A stretch of 64,000 nt of DNA from Spirosoma terrae (GCF_010435915.1 NZ_JAAFZH010000019.1:62001-126000), one strand, 5' to 3'; positions 17,136 through 26,255 are shown, numbered from the stretch's first letter. Numbers and translations: made by a program. The notes: generated by a model from the letters alone, not told the origin.

Positions 17136-17164
17136 CAAACTTACGAAACTTCTGCTTTCTCCAA
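17136..17164 (-). promoter_or_regulatory. Promoter of tRNA-Val inside the UMF1 gene end
   Basis: Minus strand TTG (17164-17162), 18-nt spacer, TAAGTTTG (17143-17136). The TAA of the -7 element is the stop codon of the transporter. Expected start is a few nt before the tRNA. Confidence 0.7.
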
Positions 17165-18451
17165 ACGTATGCCGTAAAGTTTTTGTGAAGGAATGCGCCA
17201 TAACAACATAAATCCAAGCACAAACAAGACCAACAAGGCCAGTACGCTATTGCGCATATTACCCGTAAGTTGTTCAATTAACCCGTAGAGCAGTGTCCCG
17301 AATACGATCGATGTTTTCTCCGTAACGTCATAAAAACTAAAGTAAGAGGCTGTATCGTCCGTAGCCGGAATAAGTTTTGAATAAGTAGAACGGGATAAGG
17401 ATTGAATGCCTCCCATCACCAGACCAACCACACCAGCCAAGGCGAAAAATTGATTTTCAGTCTGAACGAAATAGGCACACCCACAAATGACAATCCATAT
17501 CACCACTGCTATCATAAGCGCATACGTATTGCCCAACCTCTCCGACAAGCGCGAGAAACTGTAAGCACCCGGAATGGCTACCAGTTGAATGAGCAGAATG
17601 GTAATGATTAAGCTCTGGCCAGGGAGTTTCAATTCGTCGCTCCCGAAAATGGTGGCGATATACATAACCGTCTGTACCCCCATATTATAGACGAAAAAAG
17701 CAACCAGAAATCGTTTGGCTAATGGCCGCTCCTGCAGTTGGGTCCATACATGCCCTAACTCCTTAAACCCATTCAGCAGATAATTCCCGGCTTCCCGAGC
17801 TTTTTTCGTACCATCCGGTAAACGTCGAAATGGAATCTGCGCGAACCCGATCCACCATAGCCCCACCGTCAGGAACGCAATACGCGAGGCCATTCCTTCG
17901 GATATGTTACCGAACCAATCCCGCTTCAGTATTACCAGCAGATTAATCACCATCAACAGCACGCTTCCGATATAGCCCATCGAAAAACCACGCGCACTAA
18001 CCCGGTCGAACTGATCTTCCGTGGCAATATCCGGCAAATAGGAGTTATAAAAGACAATGCTACCGCTCCACCCAATTAAGCTGAGCCAAAAGCAAATGAC
18101 CGAGAACGTAATGGTTTCCTGCGTAAAAAAATACAGGAGCGAACAACTGATCGCGCCCGTATAGCAGAATGCTTTCATGAATGCTTTCTTATTGCCACTA
18201 TAATCGGCAATGGCCGAACAAACGGGCGACAATAAAGCGGTAAATAGAAAAGCGGCCGAAACAGTATACGAGAATAAAACGGAATTCTTGATCGGAAAGC
18301 CCAGAAAATTAATGACAGGCCCGCCCGCATCGTTTAGCGCTGTTGCCGAAAAATAGACCGGAAAAATACTGGATACGATAACTAATGAATGAACTGAGTT
18401 AGCCCAATCATACAAAGTCCAGGCTCTAAGCGTACGGGGGTCGTTTTTCAT
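17141..18451 (-). CDS. MFS transporter, UMF1 family
   Basis: 436 residues, about 12 membrane helices. The N-terminus RTLRAWTLYDWANSVHSLVI is the UMF1/ATG22-like signature (RAWxLYDWANS), and DFSGNKK-type (DYSGNKKAF) and QSLSRSTYSKLIP segments are also typical. Prokaryotic members are uncharacterised transporters, probably of amino acids or other small metabolites. It follows an alpha/beta hydrolase by 45 bp and is followed by tRNA-Val, so a lipoprotein-hydrolase-transporter transcript is likely. Confidence 0.9.
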   Translation of the reverse strand: MKNDPRTLRAWTLYDWANSVHSLVIVSSIFPVYFSATALNDAGGPVINFLGFPIKNSVLFSYTVSAAFLFTALLSPVCSAIADYSGNKKAFMKAFCYTGAISCSLLYFFTQETITFSVICFWLSLIGWSGSIVFYNSYLPDIATEDQFDRVSARGFSMGYIGSVLLMVINLLVILKRDWFGNISEGMASRIAFLTVGLWWIGFAQIPFRRLPDGTKKAREAGNYLLNGFKELGHVWTQLQERPLAKRFLVAFFVYNMGVQTVMYIATIFGSDELKLPGQSLIITILLIQLVAIPGAYSFSRLSERLGNTYALMIAVVIWIVICGCAYFVQTENQFFALAGVVGLVMGGIQSLSRSTYSKLIPATDDTASYFSFYDVTEKTSIVFGTLLYGLIEQLTGNMRNSVLALLVLFVLGFMLLWRIPSQKLYGIRLEKAEVS

Positions 18452-18496
18452 ACAAACACTGCAATGAGGGCCAGATTGCTACGTTCCCCCTATTTA

Positions 18497-19354
18497 TCAG
18501 TCAATATTACTCAAAAACTCGATGATTGCCCGGCTAAAGGCATGATTTGAATCACCGGCAACCATGTGCCCCGCTCCGGCTACATTCACACGTTGTACGT
18601 GTGGTACCGAATCTAAAAATTCAGCCATAACCTTTTCACTCACTACGTCGCTCATACCTCCCCGCACAATCAGCGTGGGAACGGTTAGATTCCGGGCTGC
18701 CTGATAAAGTCGTTCTTCGTTGTTGAGCTGCTGGTCGGGGGCTGCTTTCTGCTTCCATACCATCAGCATGGCAGGGTCCCAATGCCAATAGTAGCGACCC
18801 TGTCGAAAACGCAGATTTTTCTCCAGTCGTTTATGATCGGAAGGCCGGGGGCGGTGGGGTAAATAGCCCGCGACTGCTTCAGCGGCTTCGTCCAAACTGG
18901 CAAACCCATTTAGATTGCCACTCATAAAGGCAAAAATTCGTTCAATCCCTTTTTGTTCGGCTTTAGGAGCTATATCGACCAACACGACAGCCGAACATAA
19001 GGACTCAGTTATATCAGTACGTTCCCCTTCGGCAATCAGGGCCGTCATGCCACCCATCGATGCACCAACTAGTGCCGGTTTCTGATCGAGCTGCGCGAGT
19101 ATAGCCCGAAGGCCACTGGCCAGATAATCGATGCTATAATGACCATCCGCTGACCAATCGCTATCGCCGTGCCCACGGGCGTCGGGTGCTATAGCATACC
19201 AGCCTGCTTCTGCCAGAAAATTAGCCGTTTCTCCCCAGGAATGCCGCGTTTGGCCACCTCCATGAAGCAACAGGATGGGTTTGTGGGCGGGATTTCCCTG
19301 CGCTTCAGCCGTTATAAAAAAACCGGGCTCCGTTTCAAAGCGAAGAATCGACAC
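18497..19354 (-). CDS. Alpha/beta hydrolase
   Basis: 285 residues, cytoplasmic (no signal peptide). Oxyanion region LLLHGGGQTRHSW, then APDARGHGDSDW, nucleophile elbow GASMGG, acid in the RGGMSDVVS region and catalytic histidine in AGAGHMVAGD. This is the broad hydrolase fold family including esterases and dehalogenases; substrate cannot be named. It starts 11 bp after the lipoprotein gene, indicating co-transcription. Confidence 0.9.
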   Translation of the reverse strand: MSILRFETEPGFFITAEAQGNPAHKPILLLHGGGQTRHSWGETANFLAEAGWYAIAPDARGHGDSDWSADGHYSIDYLASGLRAILAQLDQKPALVGASMGGMTALIAEGERTDITESLCSAVVLVDIAPKAEQKGIERIFAFMSGNLNGFASLDEAAEAVAGYLPHRPRPSDHKRLEKNLRFRQGRYYWHWDPAMLMVWKQKAAPDQQLNNEERLYQAARNLTVPTLIVRGGMSDVVSEKVMAEFLDSVPHVQRVNVAGAGHMVAGDSNHAFSRAIIEFLSNID

Positions 19355-19365
19355 GAGTCCAGCGC

Positions 19366-19818
19366 TTACAGTATCGGCTCAAACTCAAGGTTAATGTCCG
19401 TGTCAACGCCACTGACAGGAGCCCGCTGCCGCAGGGTCAGTTTTGTTCGTGACAAGGTTAAAATGGGAAAATTCCCTTTAAATCCGTTCACGTCGACATC
19501 CATCGACTTATTATCCTGCGCCAGTTTCCAGGTACCACCGTTTAGGACCTGACTGGTTTTGGTATTTCGGGCCAAAACGGTATTGTCTTTGCTAAACTGC
19601 ATGCTCAACTCGAAAAGCAACAACGTAGTGGCATTCATCTGGCTGGTGCTGATCGTATTATCGTTTGCATTAGCCACCCGTTTCAGCCCCCATTTATTGG
19701 CTACCAGCAATTCTGTTTGTGATTCAGTTGTCGTTACAGGATTACTTTCCTCGTCCTGACATCCCATCGATACAGTCGACAGCAGCACAAACCAAAAGAT
19801 AACACGTATGAATTTCAT
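19366..19818 (-). CDS. Small lipoprotein, possibly lipocalin-like
   Basis: The frame opens at 19869, but ATG 19818 gives the clean lipoprotein signal MKFIRVIFWFVLLSTVSMGC, so I use 19818 (150 residues). The remainder has KWGLKRVA, GGTWKLAQDNKSMDVD and GNFPILTLSRTKLTLRQ, the strand pattern of lipocalin-like Bacteroidota lipoproteins (tryptophan-bearing first strand and a closing tolerance for short turns). No function is recognised. It leads the operon with the hydrolase and UMF1 genes. Confidence 0.75.
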   Translation of the reverse strand: MKFIRVIFWFVLLSTVSMGCQDEESNPVTTTESQTELLVANKWGLKRVANANDNTISTSQMNATTLLLFELSMQFSKDNTVLARNTKTSQVLNGGTWKLAQDNKSMDVDVNGFKGNFPILTLSRTKLTLRQRAPVSGVDTDINLEFEPIL

Positions 19819-19908
19819 AGCCGAGTAAAAAGTGGAGTTATTCAGATAAAACGTCCTATAGAACCTCATTGGTTTATTAGCTGGTCCTATCGATGCTATA
19901 AATTTCTT

Positions 19909-19916
19909 TAGTTTTG
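19909..19916 (+). promoter_or_regulatory. Predicted -7 element of the T9SS cargo gene
   Basis: TAGTTTTG fits TAnnTTTG. The start codon follows 14 bp later, so the leader would be very short. No TTG is seen at -33. Confidence 0.45.
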
Positions 19917-19930
19917 CTGAAAAAACAAGT

Positions 19931-21577
19931 ATGGTTTTTCGATTAGGCTGTTTCTTGGGGTGTTTACTGCTACGCTGGACTCTTTTTATATCTCCTACAG
20001 TGGCACAGGATCAATGCGCTACACCACTGTCCTTCACTCCTGTTAGCCAGCCAAATCTGATCGAATGGAGCAAATTCCCCAATTTTACACTTCCCTTTCC
20101 TATTATTTATAGTGGCCCTCGCTTCAGCGACCAACAGGCCAGCCCGCTTCGTCATGGATTCAGCCACCTCACCTCCATAAAAACCAGTGAATTTGGCTCG
20201 TTCGCGACGAACCGCCAACGGGCTATTATCTATTACGGTTTTGCTACGGGCTTGAATCAACCGTGGGAAACCCTGGAAAGTCCGTGGAATAATGACCTGA
20301 ATGCCTATCGGGCTAAATGGGACCAATTCTTATCCGACATTTCTGGCGGACAAAAAAATGCGTCGGGCCAATACATCATTCAGGCCGACCGATTGGCCCT
20401 GGATATTGAACGAATCCGGGAAACAGACAGTCGAATACTTCAGCTTAAACAAGAGCCAGGCGTTCCTGCAACGTATCGCCAGTTGACCGATGCCAATTTT
20501 ATTGCAGCCTATAAAACAGCGATGCGAAATCTCTACGCAGAAGGAATCCGCTACGTTCGTCAACATGCCGATCTGTCGGGCGTAACGGTCAGCAGTTATG
20601 CCGATACGCCAATCCTGAACACCTATCTGAACGTAATAGGCAATACGTGGGCAGACTGGACAACCAACTTAACCCGGGTCAATTACCTGGTCAAAGACTC
20701 CACCGAGCAGAAGATCGGCGGGGCCTATTATGATCAGCTGGATATTCTACACCCTTCAGCCTATTATTATTACGACTACCCCAATCCATTTGCCCAGAAT
20801 TATCTGTCTTACTTGCTGTTTCAGATTGAGGTAAATCGGGCCTGGAGTACAAAACCAGTTGTTCCCTGGGTGTGGCTTCGGTATCATGACAGTTCCAACA
20901 GCTATCCTAATTTCATTCAGCCGTTTATGGCCGAAGCGACGGCCATATTTCCTTTCTTTTCGGGAGCGGGCGGCTTATGGCTGTGGGAAAACCCGTCGTT
21001 CGAGCAAACCCGCACCGATAATTATGCTACATACGAATATTTTATTCATGGCCTGTATCGTCTGTCCCGTTTTGCCGACATGTTTCAGGGAACGCATGAA
21101 TTAGTCATTGAAACGCCCGCCCGCGATCTGATGGACCGCAAACTACCCGTATGGCGTGGTGTTGTCAAAGACAAGTACATACTGGTTGCAGCCCAAAACC
21201 CATACGCGGCCGAGGGACAAAAAACAACCCTAACGGTGGGGTATAAAAACTGGCAAAAAGTAATCGAATTATCGGGACGCGAGGTCTATCTGTGCCGTTT
21301 TGATATGAGCCTGGTAACGGCCAACGAGCCTTTCGTTGAACAGGTCAGTCTATTTCCGAATCCCGCCAGCACGGAATTTACCGTTACGTTCCCTCAGACA
21401 CCATTTGCTGGAACCAGGCTTGACCTGATCACGGTACAAGGACAGCTGATCAGCAGTAGATTGCTCACAAAAAAAACAGAAACAATTTCCACGAGTCAGC
21501 TTCCTTCGGGTTTTTATATCATTCGTATTCAACAGAATGACCGGGTCGATACAAGAAAAATCCTAATCACCCAATAA
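19931..21577 (+). CDS. Secreted protein with type IX secretion sorting domain
   Basis: 548 residues. The signal peptide (MVFRLGCFLGCLLLRWTLF, ending near VAQ) is followed by about 440 residues I cannot assign with confidence. Blocks such as LALDIERIRE, GGAYYDQLDILHPSAYYYY and PVVPWVWLRYHDS suggest a TIM-barrel glycoside-hydrolase-like fold with an early acidic residue on a strand end. The last 80 residues are a T9SS C-terminal domain (SLFPNPASTEFTVTFPQ ... QLPSGFYIIRI ... RKILITQ), so the protein should cross the outer membrane via PorU/T9SS. The catalytic call is speculative. Confidence 0.8.
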   Translation: MVFRLGCFLGCLLLRWTLFISPTVAQDQCATPLSFTPVSQPNLIEWSKFPNFTLPFPIIYSGPRFSDQQASPLRHGFSHLTSIKTSEFGSFATNRQRAIIYYGFATGLNQPWETLESPWNNDLNAYRAKWDQFLSDISGGQKNASGQYIIQADRLALDIERIRETDSRILQLKQEPGVPATYRQLTDANFIAAYKTAMRNLYAEGIRYVRQHADLSGVTVSSYADTPILNTYLNVIGNTWADWTTNLTRVNYLVKDSTEQKIGGAYYDQLDILHPSAYYYYDYPNPFAQNYLSYLLFQIEVNRAWSTKPVVPWVWLRYHDSSNSYPNFIQPFMAEATAIFPFFSGAGGLWLWENPSFEQTRTDNYATYEYFIHGLYRLSRFADMFQGTHELVIETPARDLMDRKLPVWRGVVKDKYILVAAQNPYAAEGQKTTLTVGYKNWQKVIELSGREVYLCRFDMSLVTANEPFVEQVSLFPNPASTEFTVTFPQTPFAGTRLDLITVQGQLISSRLLTKKTETISTSQLPSGFYIIRIQQNDRVDTRKILITQ

Positions 21578-21915
21578 TGTTCTCCGCAAACTGACCTGTT
21601 CATTTTTATACTAATTCGCCCGAGCTCTCCCTCTATTTACTGACAACGGCCCGGTTCTTGCACGAAATAGGGTACCCGATAAGGGTAGAGAGAATACGAA
21701 AACACCGGGGCTGCTGGCTCCGGCTGTTTTTGTGCTGGTCAAGTTACCCATATGCCTGTGGGGTCTAATTGATGCCTTCGACGCCAAAATTATACACACA
21801 GACTAGCAGCTTTCCTTCTCTGTTCTGCACCTGAAAAAAATTACTCTATTTGGAGTTTTGCCAACTCCCCAACTATCTTGCTATACGTATTGACCGTAAC
21901 AATCAGCCCCTGGTG

Positions 21916-22572
21916 ATGAGAGGAAACAAACTGGATTTATGTCTGAGTATGGGCTACTTCCGCATGCAGCAAGATATTTTCACCTGTCAGTTTGTGTCTT
22001 TTAACAATACACTTTACGCTGCGTATTGGTTACGACTTACCCTCAAAACGGTTTCCTATGGAACCAAACAAATGCGGCTCCTTCGGAGTAATCAGCGTTT
22101 TTCGGTGACCGTGAAGCCATTTGTGCTCACCCGCGAACTCGAAGAGCTGTATGCCCTTTATAGGAATTCTATCAATTTCGACGCTCCGGAATCCGTTGAA
22201 TCCTGTTTGCTGGGTGGGTCTCCGACCAATGGGTTCGATACGTATACGGTGCAGGTCCGGGATGGCGATACCCTGATTGCAGTGGGGGTATTCGATAATG
22301 GCCATGAAAGTATTGCGGGAATCATGAACTTCTATCACCCCGATTACCGTAAATTCAGTCTGGGTAAATACCTGATGCTCTTAAAAATAAACTACGCCAG
22401 CCAGCAAGGCAAAACCTACTATTACCCTGGTTATTTAGTACGGCATTACCCGAAATTCGATTACAAATTGTTTCCTTGCGAAGCCGCCACCGAAGTATAT
22501 AATGATTCGAGTGGGCGATGGCTACCGTTCTCCTGGCAAACGATAGAAGAGCTGTTTGCCGATAACTTTTAA
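21916..22572 (+). CDS. Arginyl-tRNA--protein transferase-like (ATE/Bpt C-domain) protein
   Basis: The ATE/Bpt C-terminal GNAT-like fold is visible (GVFDNGHESIAGIMNFYHPD, FSLGKYLMLLKINYASQQG, YYYPGYLVRHYPKFDYK). ATE and Bpt transfer arginine or leucine from tRNA to protein N-termini for the N-degron route. The N-terminal region is reduced to SMGYFRMQQDIFTCQF and lacks the cysteine-rich iron-sulfur cluster region of canonical enzymes. ATG 21916 is the first ATG; the frame continues upstream to TTG 21850 (22 more residues), so the start is uncertain. Bacteroidota proteins of this type are uncharacterised. Transferase activity is inferred. Confidence 0.78.
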   Translation: MRGNKLDLCLSMGYFRMQQDIFTCQFVSFNNTLYAAYWLRLTLKTVSYGTKQMRLLRSNQRFSVTVKPFVLTRELEELYALYRNSINFDAPESVESCLLGGSPTNGFDTYTVQVRDGDTLIAVGVFDNGHESIAGIMNFYHPDYRKFSLGKYLMLLKINYASQQGKTYYYPGYLVRHYPKFDYKLFPCEAATEVYNDSSGRWLPFSWQTIEELFADNF

Positions 22573-22581
22573 ATACTTGCC

Positions 22582-22611
22582 TTGTTGCTACGTATCGAAT
22601 CCCTACCTTTG
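22582..22611 (+). promoter_or_regulatory. Promoter of AraC regulator 1
   Basis: TTG (22582-22584), 19-nt spacer, TACCTTTG (22604-22611): exact consensus, 22 bp before the ATG. A GCTACGT heptamer lies in the spacer. Confidence 0.85.
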
Positions 22612-22633
22612 AATTTTACAACTCAAACTAGGT

Positions 22634-23563
22634 ATGGATACAGCATCTGTTGACGACTTTTATAAAAAAATCACGGACGACACCGGCCTCGAACTGGTCT
22701 CGCTGTTACCAAAGGGGATCAACAAAGAAATCGGGCATTTCAATGTATTCAATATAGCCGAGCTGTTTCAGCAGGCGAAGAAAAAAAATACCATGCTCTA
22801 CAACCGGCGGGCTTATTACAAAATAAGCCTGATCCGGGGGCGAAATCGGGCCGAGTATGCCGATAAAGTGATTGACATTGAGAAAAATGCCCTGCTCTTT
22901 GCCACGCCTAAGGTACCCTATCACTACGTTCCTCAGGACACGAATCAACAGGGGTCGTTTTGCATTTTTACCGATGAATTTCTGGTTCAGTCTAAAAGTG
23001 GCGTCGTACTGGATGAATTGCCTATTTTCAAGCCCGGTGGTTATCCTGTTTTTCAGCTTACCGATGATGACGCCGACGAGATAGGCCTGCTATTCAAGAA
23101 AATGCAGAAAGAACTTGTTTCTGACTACGCCTATAAATACGATTTGCTTCGAAACTACGTCATGGAACTGATCCATTATGGTCAGAAACTTCAACCCGCT
23201 ACGTCCTTATACCCGTCCCATACGGCCTCATCCCGCGTTTCTTCCCTGTTTATTGAACTGCTGGAACGTCAGTTTCCAATCGAATCTCCTCAGCAAAAGC
23301 TGAGTCTGCGTACGGCGAAGGATTATGCAGACCGGCTGGCCGTCCACGTAAATCATCTAAATAAAGTACTGAAGGAAAATACAGGAAAAACCACCACCGA
23401 TATTATTGGGAGTCGTATTGTTCAGGAAGCAAAAATTCTACTAAAACAAACCGACTGGACTGTTTCAGAAATCGCCTATTCGCTGGGTTTTGAAGAGGTG
23501 GCTCATTTTTCTAATTTTTTCAGGAAGCAAACCTCCCTTTCCCCAGTTGCCTTCCGATCCTGA
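22634..23563 (+). CDS. AraC-family transcriptional regulator (cassette 1)
   Basis: 309 residues. The N-terminal half is a cupin-like sensor (ADKVIDIEKNALLFATPKVP, then LDELPIFKPGGYPVFQL). The C-terminal half carries the two AraC helix-turn-helices (LAVHVNHLNKVLKENTGKTT and WTVSEIAYSLGFEEVAHFSN). It is closely similar along its length to the regulator at 51990-52931, and each is followed by a closely similar SDR gene on the same strand. Likely role: control of that SDR in response to a small molecule. Confidence 0.92.
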   Translation: MDTASVDDFYKKITDDTGLELVSLLPKGINKEIGHFNVFNIAELFQQAKKKNTMLYNRRAYYKISLIRGRNRAEYADKVIDIEKNALLFATPKVPYHYVPQDTNQQGSFCIFTDEFLVQSKSGVVLDELPIFKPGGYPVFQLTDDDADEIGLLFKKMQKELVSDYAYKYDLLRNYVMELIHYGQKLQPATSLYPSHTASSRVSSLFIELLERQFPIESPQQKLSLRTAKDYADRLAVHVNHLNKVLKENTGKTTTDIIGSRIVQEAKILLKQTDWTVSEIAYSLGFEEVAHFSNFFRKQTSLSPVAFRS

Positions 23564-23696
23564 ACGGCTGATTTGATTTTTGCAACTATTCGATTGATGT
23601 TCGCAAACGATCAGGACTGTTTCCGTATGACCTTTGTTCCATCAAATTTCGCGATGAAATAAGATCGAATGTAATAGCATACAACCAGTTAAGAAC

Positions 23697-24461
23697 ATGG
23701 CAACGACGAATAAAATTGCTTTAGTAACCGGTGGCAGCCGGGGTTTGGGTAAAAACATGGCACTGAGTCTGGCCCAGAACGGAATCGACGTAGTGCTTAC
23801 CTATAATACGAACAAAACAGATGCCGATGCGGTGGTCGCAGCCATTCAGGAAACCGGGCAAAAAGCGGTGGCGATCCAATTAAATACAGCAGACATAGCC
23901 GGTCTCGATACGTTTGTGCATCAATTAACGACCTCTTTACAGGATACGTTTGCCACGGACCGGTTTGATTTTCTGATTAATAATGCTGGTATCGGTCTGG
24001 CGACCCCCATTGGCCAAACCAGCGAAACCGTTTTCGATGACCTGGTGAATATTCATTTCAAAGGCGTCTTTTTTCTCACCCAAAAACTATTGCCCATCCT
24101 GAATGATGGTGGCCGTATTATTAACCTCTCGACAGGGCTGGCTCGTTTTACGACGCCTGGCTATGCTGTGTATGCCTCGTTGAAAGGCGCTATTGAGACG
24201 TTAACCAAATACATGGCAAAAGAACTAGGGGCTCGTGGCATCGCCGTTAACGTAGTAGCTCCCGGTGCTATTGAAACCGATTTTGGCGGTGGTCATGTTC
24301 GGGATAATGATCAGTTGAATCAACAGATTGCCAGCGTTACAGCCCTGGGACGCGTTGGCCTCCCGGATGACATTGGTGGCGTGGTCGCGTTCCTATGCTC
24401 CGATGAGGCACGCTGGATCAATGCACAACGTATTGAAGTATCAGGCGGCATGAATCTGTAG
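23697..24461 (+). CDS. Short-chain dehydrogenase/reductase (cassette 1)
   Basis: 254 residues. Motifs TGGSRGLGKN (residues 11-20), NNAG, catalytic YASLK and C-terminal SGGMNL. FabG-like size and layout. It follows AraC 1 by 133 bp, with a GACCTTTG near-consensus -7 element in the gap. Paralogue of 51150-51902 (shared blocks include KNMALSLAQ, DRFDFLINNAG, ALGRVGLPDDIGGVVAFLCS). Substrate unknown. Confidence 0.92.
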   Translation: MATTNKIALVTGGSRGLGKNMALSLAQNGIDVVLTYNTNKTDADAVVAAIQETGQKAVAIQLNTADIAGLDTFVHQLTTSLQDTFATDRFDFLINNAGIGLATPIGQTSETVFDDLVNIHFKGVFFLTQKLLPILNDGGRIINLSTGLARFTTPGYAVYASLKGAIETLTKYMAKELGARGIAVNVVAPGAIETDFGGGHVRDNDQLNQQIASVTALGRVGLPDDIGGVVAFLCSDEARWINAQRIEVSGGMNL

Positions 24462-24486
24462 ATCGATGCCTGTTCAACTGTACTCT

Positions 24487-24530
24487 GATTGTCTCCTGGA
24501 TTAGCCTAAGCTTTAAATCAGGAGACAATC
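24487..24530 (+). terminator. Terminator of AraC-SDR cassette 1
   Basis: 12-bp perfect stem (24487-24498 with 24519-24530), 20-nt loop, short T-stretch after. It lies 26 bp past the SDR stop. Confidence 0.6.
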
Positions 24531-24628
24531 GTTTATAGCATGGGTAGTATGGTCGATTGAATTTTGCCCGTTCACGCCAATCCAATCCAACTGTTTGCCC
24601 ACTGTACTGAATCGCTTAACTTGTGGGC

Positions 24629-26194
24629 ATGAAACATTTCCTTGTCGGACTGGCCGCTTATTGTTCTGCCTGTACAGTCGCATTCACTCAGTCAACCAAC
24701 AACACATTACCCCGCATCGCTATTGCGGGTCTAGGGATCGAATCCAGTACGTTCTCCCCTGCCGTCACGCACGAAGAAGCCTTTCATGCCCGCTACAGTG
24801 GTGAAGTATTTAACGCCTATCCGTTTATGATGCCCATGTCTCCGCTACGTAAACAGGCGGTCTGGCTACCAGCCATCGTGGGAAAATCATTACCGGGTGG
24901 CGCTGTAACCCGCGAAGCGTATGAGTCGCTGGTACATAAAATGCTCGATTCGCTCAAAAAATATGGCCCTTACGATGGTCTATATTTTGATATCCACGGC
25001 GCAATGAGCGTTAAAGGCCTCGATGATCCAGAAGGAGATTTACTAACCCGAATCAGGCAGGTTATTGGCTATAAAACGCTGGTGTCAACCTCCATGGACC
25101 TGCACGGGAACGTATCGTGGCGTCTGGCGCAAAACACGGACCTGATGACCTGTTACCGGATGGCGCCCCACGAAGACGCCATGCAAACAAAAGAGCGAGC
25201 CGTTGTGAACCTGCTCAATCGGATTAAAACGGGCAAAGGAAAGCCAGCCTATAAAGCCCTGATCACCGTACCCATTCTGTTGCCGGGCGAAAAAACCAGC
25301 ACTCGTATTGAGCCCGGAAAAAGTTTATACCAGGAAGTGGCTCCATTGGCCGATCAGACGAAGGGAATCGTCGACGCTGGTATCTGGATCGGTTACGCCT
25401 GGGCCGATGAGCCCCGCAATCATGCCGCCGTGATGGTGGTTGGTGATGATAAAACCAGCGTAACGCAGGCCGCCGAAAAATTAGCCACCGATTTCTGGAA
25501 TGTACGCTCCCAATTCGGTTTCGTAGCGCCTACGGGCAAGCTGGACGACGTATTGACTAAAGCCGTAGCCAGCCCTAAAAAGCCATTTTTTATTAGTGAT
25601 ACGGGTGATAATCCCACAGCTGGTGGCGCTGGCGACGTAACCTGGACGATTACAGAAATTTTAAAACGGCCCGAATTCCAGAAAGCCGATGGACCCTCGC
25701 TGATTTATGCGTCGATCCCCGACCCTGAACTGATCAAAAAAGCGATTGCAGCGGGTGTTGGCGGACAGGTAGACGGAAAAGCAGGCGCTATTGTTGACCA
25801 TCGATTTGCCCCGCCCGTACCGCTCAAAGGTACAGTCGAATCGATTGAATACGGTGATAAAGATGCTGAAGTAGAAGCCGTGATTAAGGTGGGTAGCGCA
25901 CACGTCATCGTTACGCAGAAGCGAAAGCCCTATCATAAGGAAAAGGATTTTACGCGACTTGGCCTGAAACCCCGTGAAGCGGATATTGTAGTCGTAAAAA
26001 TCGGCTATCTGGAACCCGAACTGTATGCCATGCAGAAAGACTGGATTATGGCCCTGACTCCGGGTGGCGTGGATCAGGATTTATTCCGATTACCCTATAA
26101 GCGAATCCAGCGCCCCATGTTTCCATTCGATCCGGATATGAAAACACCCGATCTGTCAGCCAAACTAGTCCCGGTTTCTGGCACAGCAAAATAG
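24629..26194 (+). CDS. Secreted M81 family metallopeptidase (MlrC-like)
   Basis: 521 residues from ATG 24629; the frame also opens at GTG 24623. A signal peptide (MKHFLVGLAAYCSACTVAFT) is present, unlike many MlrC proteins. The MlrC metal-site regions are intact: GLGIESSTFSP, YFDIHGAMS with D121/H123, and MDLHGN with D157/H159, plus the C-terminal MlrC domain (FISDTGDNPTAGGAGD). MlrC was described as the peptidase finishing linear microcystin breakdown; the family is broad and this enzyme's peptide substrate is unknown. Confidence 0.9.
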   Translation: MKHFLVGLAAYCSACTVAFTQSTNNTLPRIAIAGLGIESSTFSPAVTHEEAFHARYSGEVFNAYPFMMPMSPLRKQAVWLPAIVGKSLPGGAVTREAYESLVHKMLDSLKKYGPYDGLYFDIHGAMSVKGLDDPEGDLLTRIRQVIGYKTLVSTSMDLHGNVSWRLAQNTDLMTCYRMAPHEDAMQTKERAVVNLLNRIKTGKGKPAYKALITVPILLPGEKTSTRIEPGKSLYQEVAPLADQTKGIVDAGIWIGYAWADEPRNHAAVMVVGDDKTSVTQAAEKLATDFWNVRSQFGFVAPTGKLDDVLTKAVASPKKPFFISDTGDNPTAGGAGDVTWTITEILKRPEFQKADGPSLIYASIPDPELIKKAIAAGVGGQVDGKAGAIVDHRFAPPVPLKGTVESIEYGDKDAEVEAVIKVGSAHVIVTQKRKPYHKEKDFTRLGLKPREADIVVVKIGYLEPELYAMQKDWIMALTPGGVDQDLFRLPYKRIQRPMFPFDPDMKTPDLSAKLVPVSGTAK

Positions 26195-26221
26195 CAGCAA
26201 ATTCTTTGTGCAAAATTCCAG

Positions 26222-26255
26222 ATAAATAGAGCCAAAATGTTTTTGCTCTATTTAT
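26222..26255. terminator. Bidirectional terminator between convergent genes
   Basis: An 11-bp ATAAATAGAGC/GCTCTATTTAT stem plus an inner AAAA/TTTT stem with TGT loop (one bulged C). It overlaps the stop codon of the adenosine deaminase gene and serves both genes. Confidence 0.8.

Noticed and set aside
17017..17277. 86-aa minus-strand ORF
   Set aside because: It covers the tRNA-Val gene and its promoter and is a frame shadow of the UMF1 transporter end.
21611..21799. 62-aa minus-strand ORF
   Set aside because: Arginine-rich low-likelihood reading frame in a gap, no motif, no promoter or terminator; judged non-coding.
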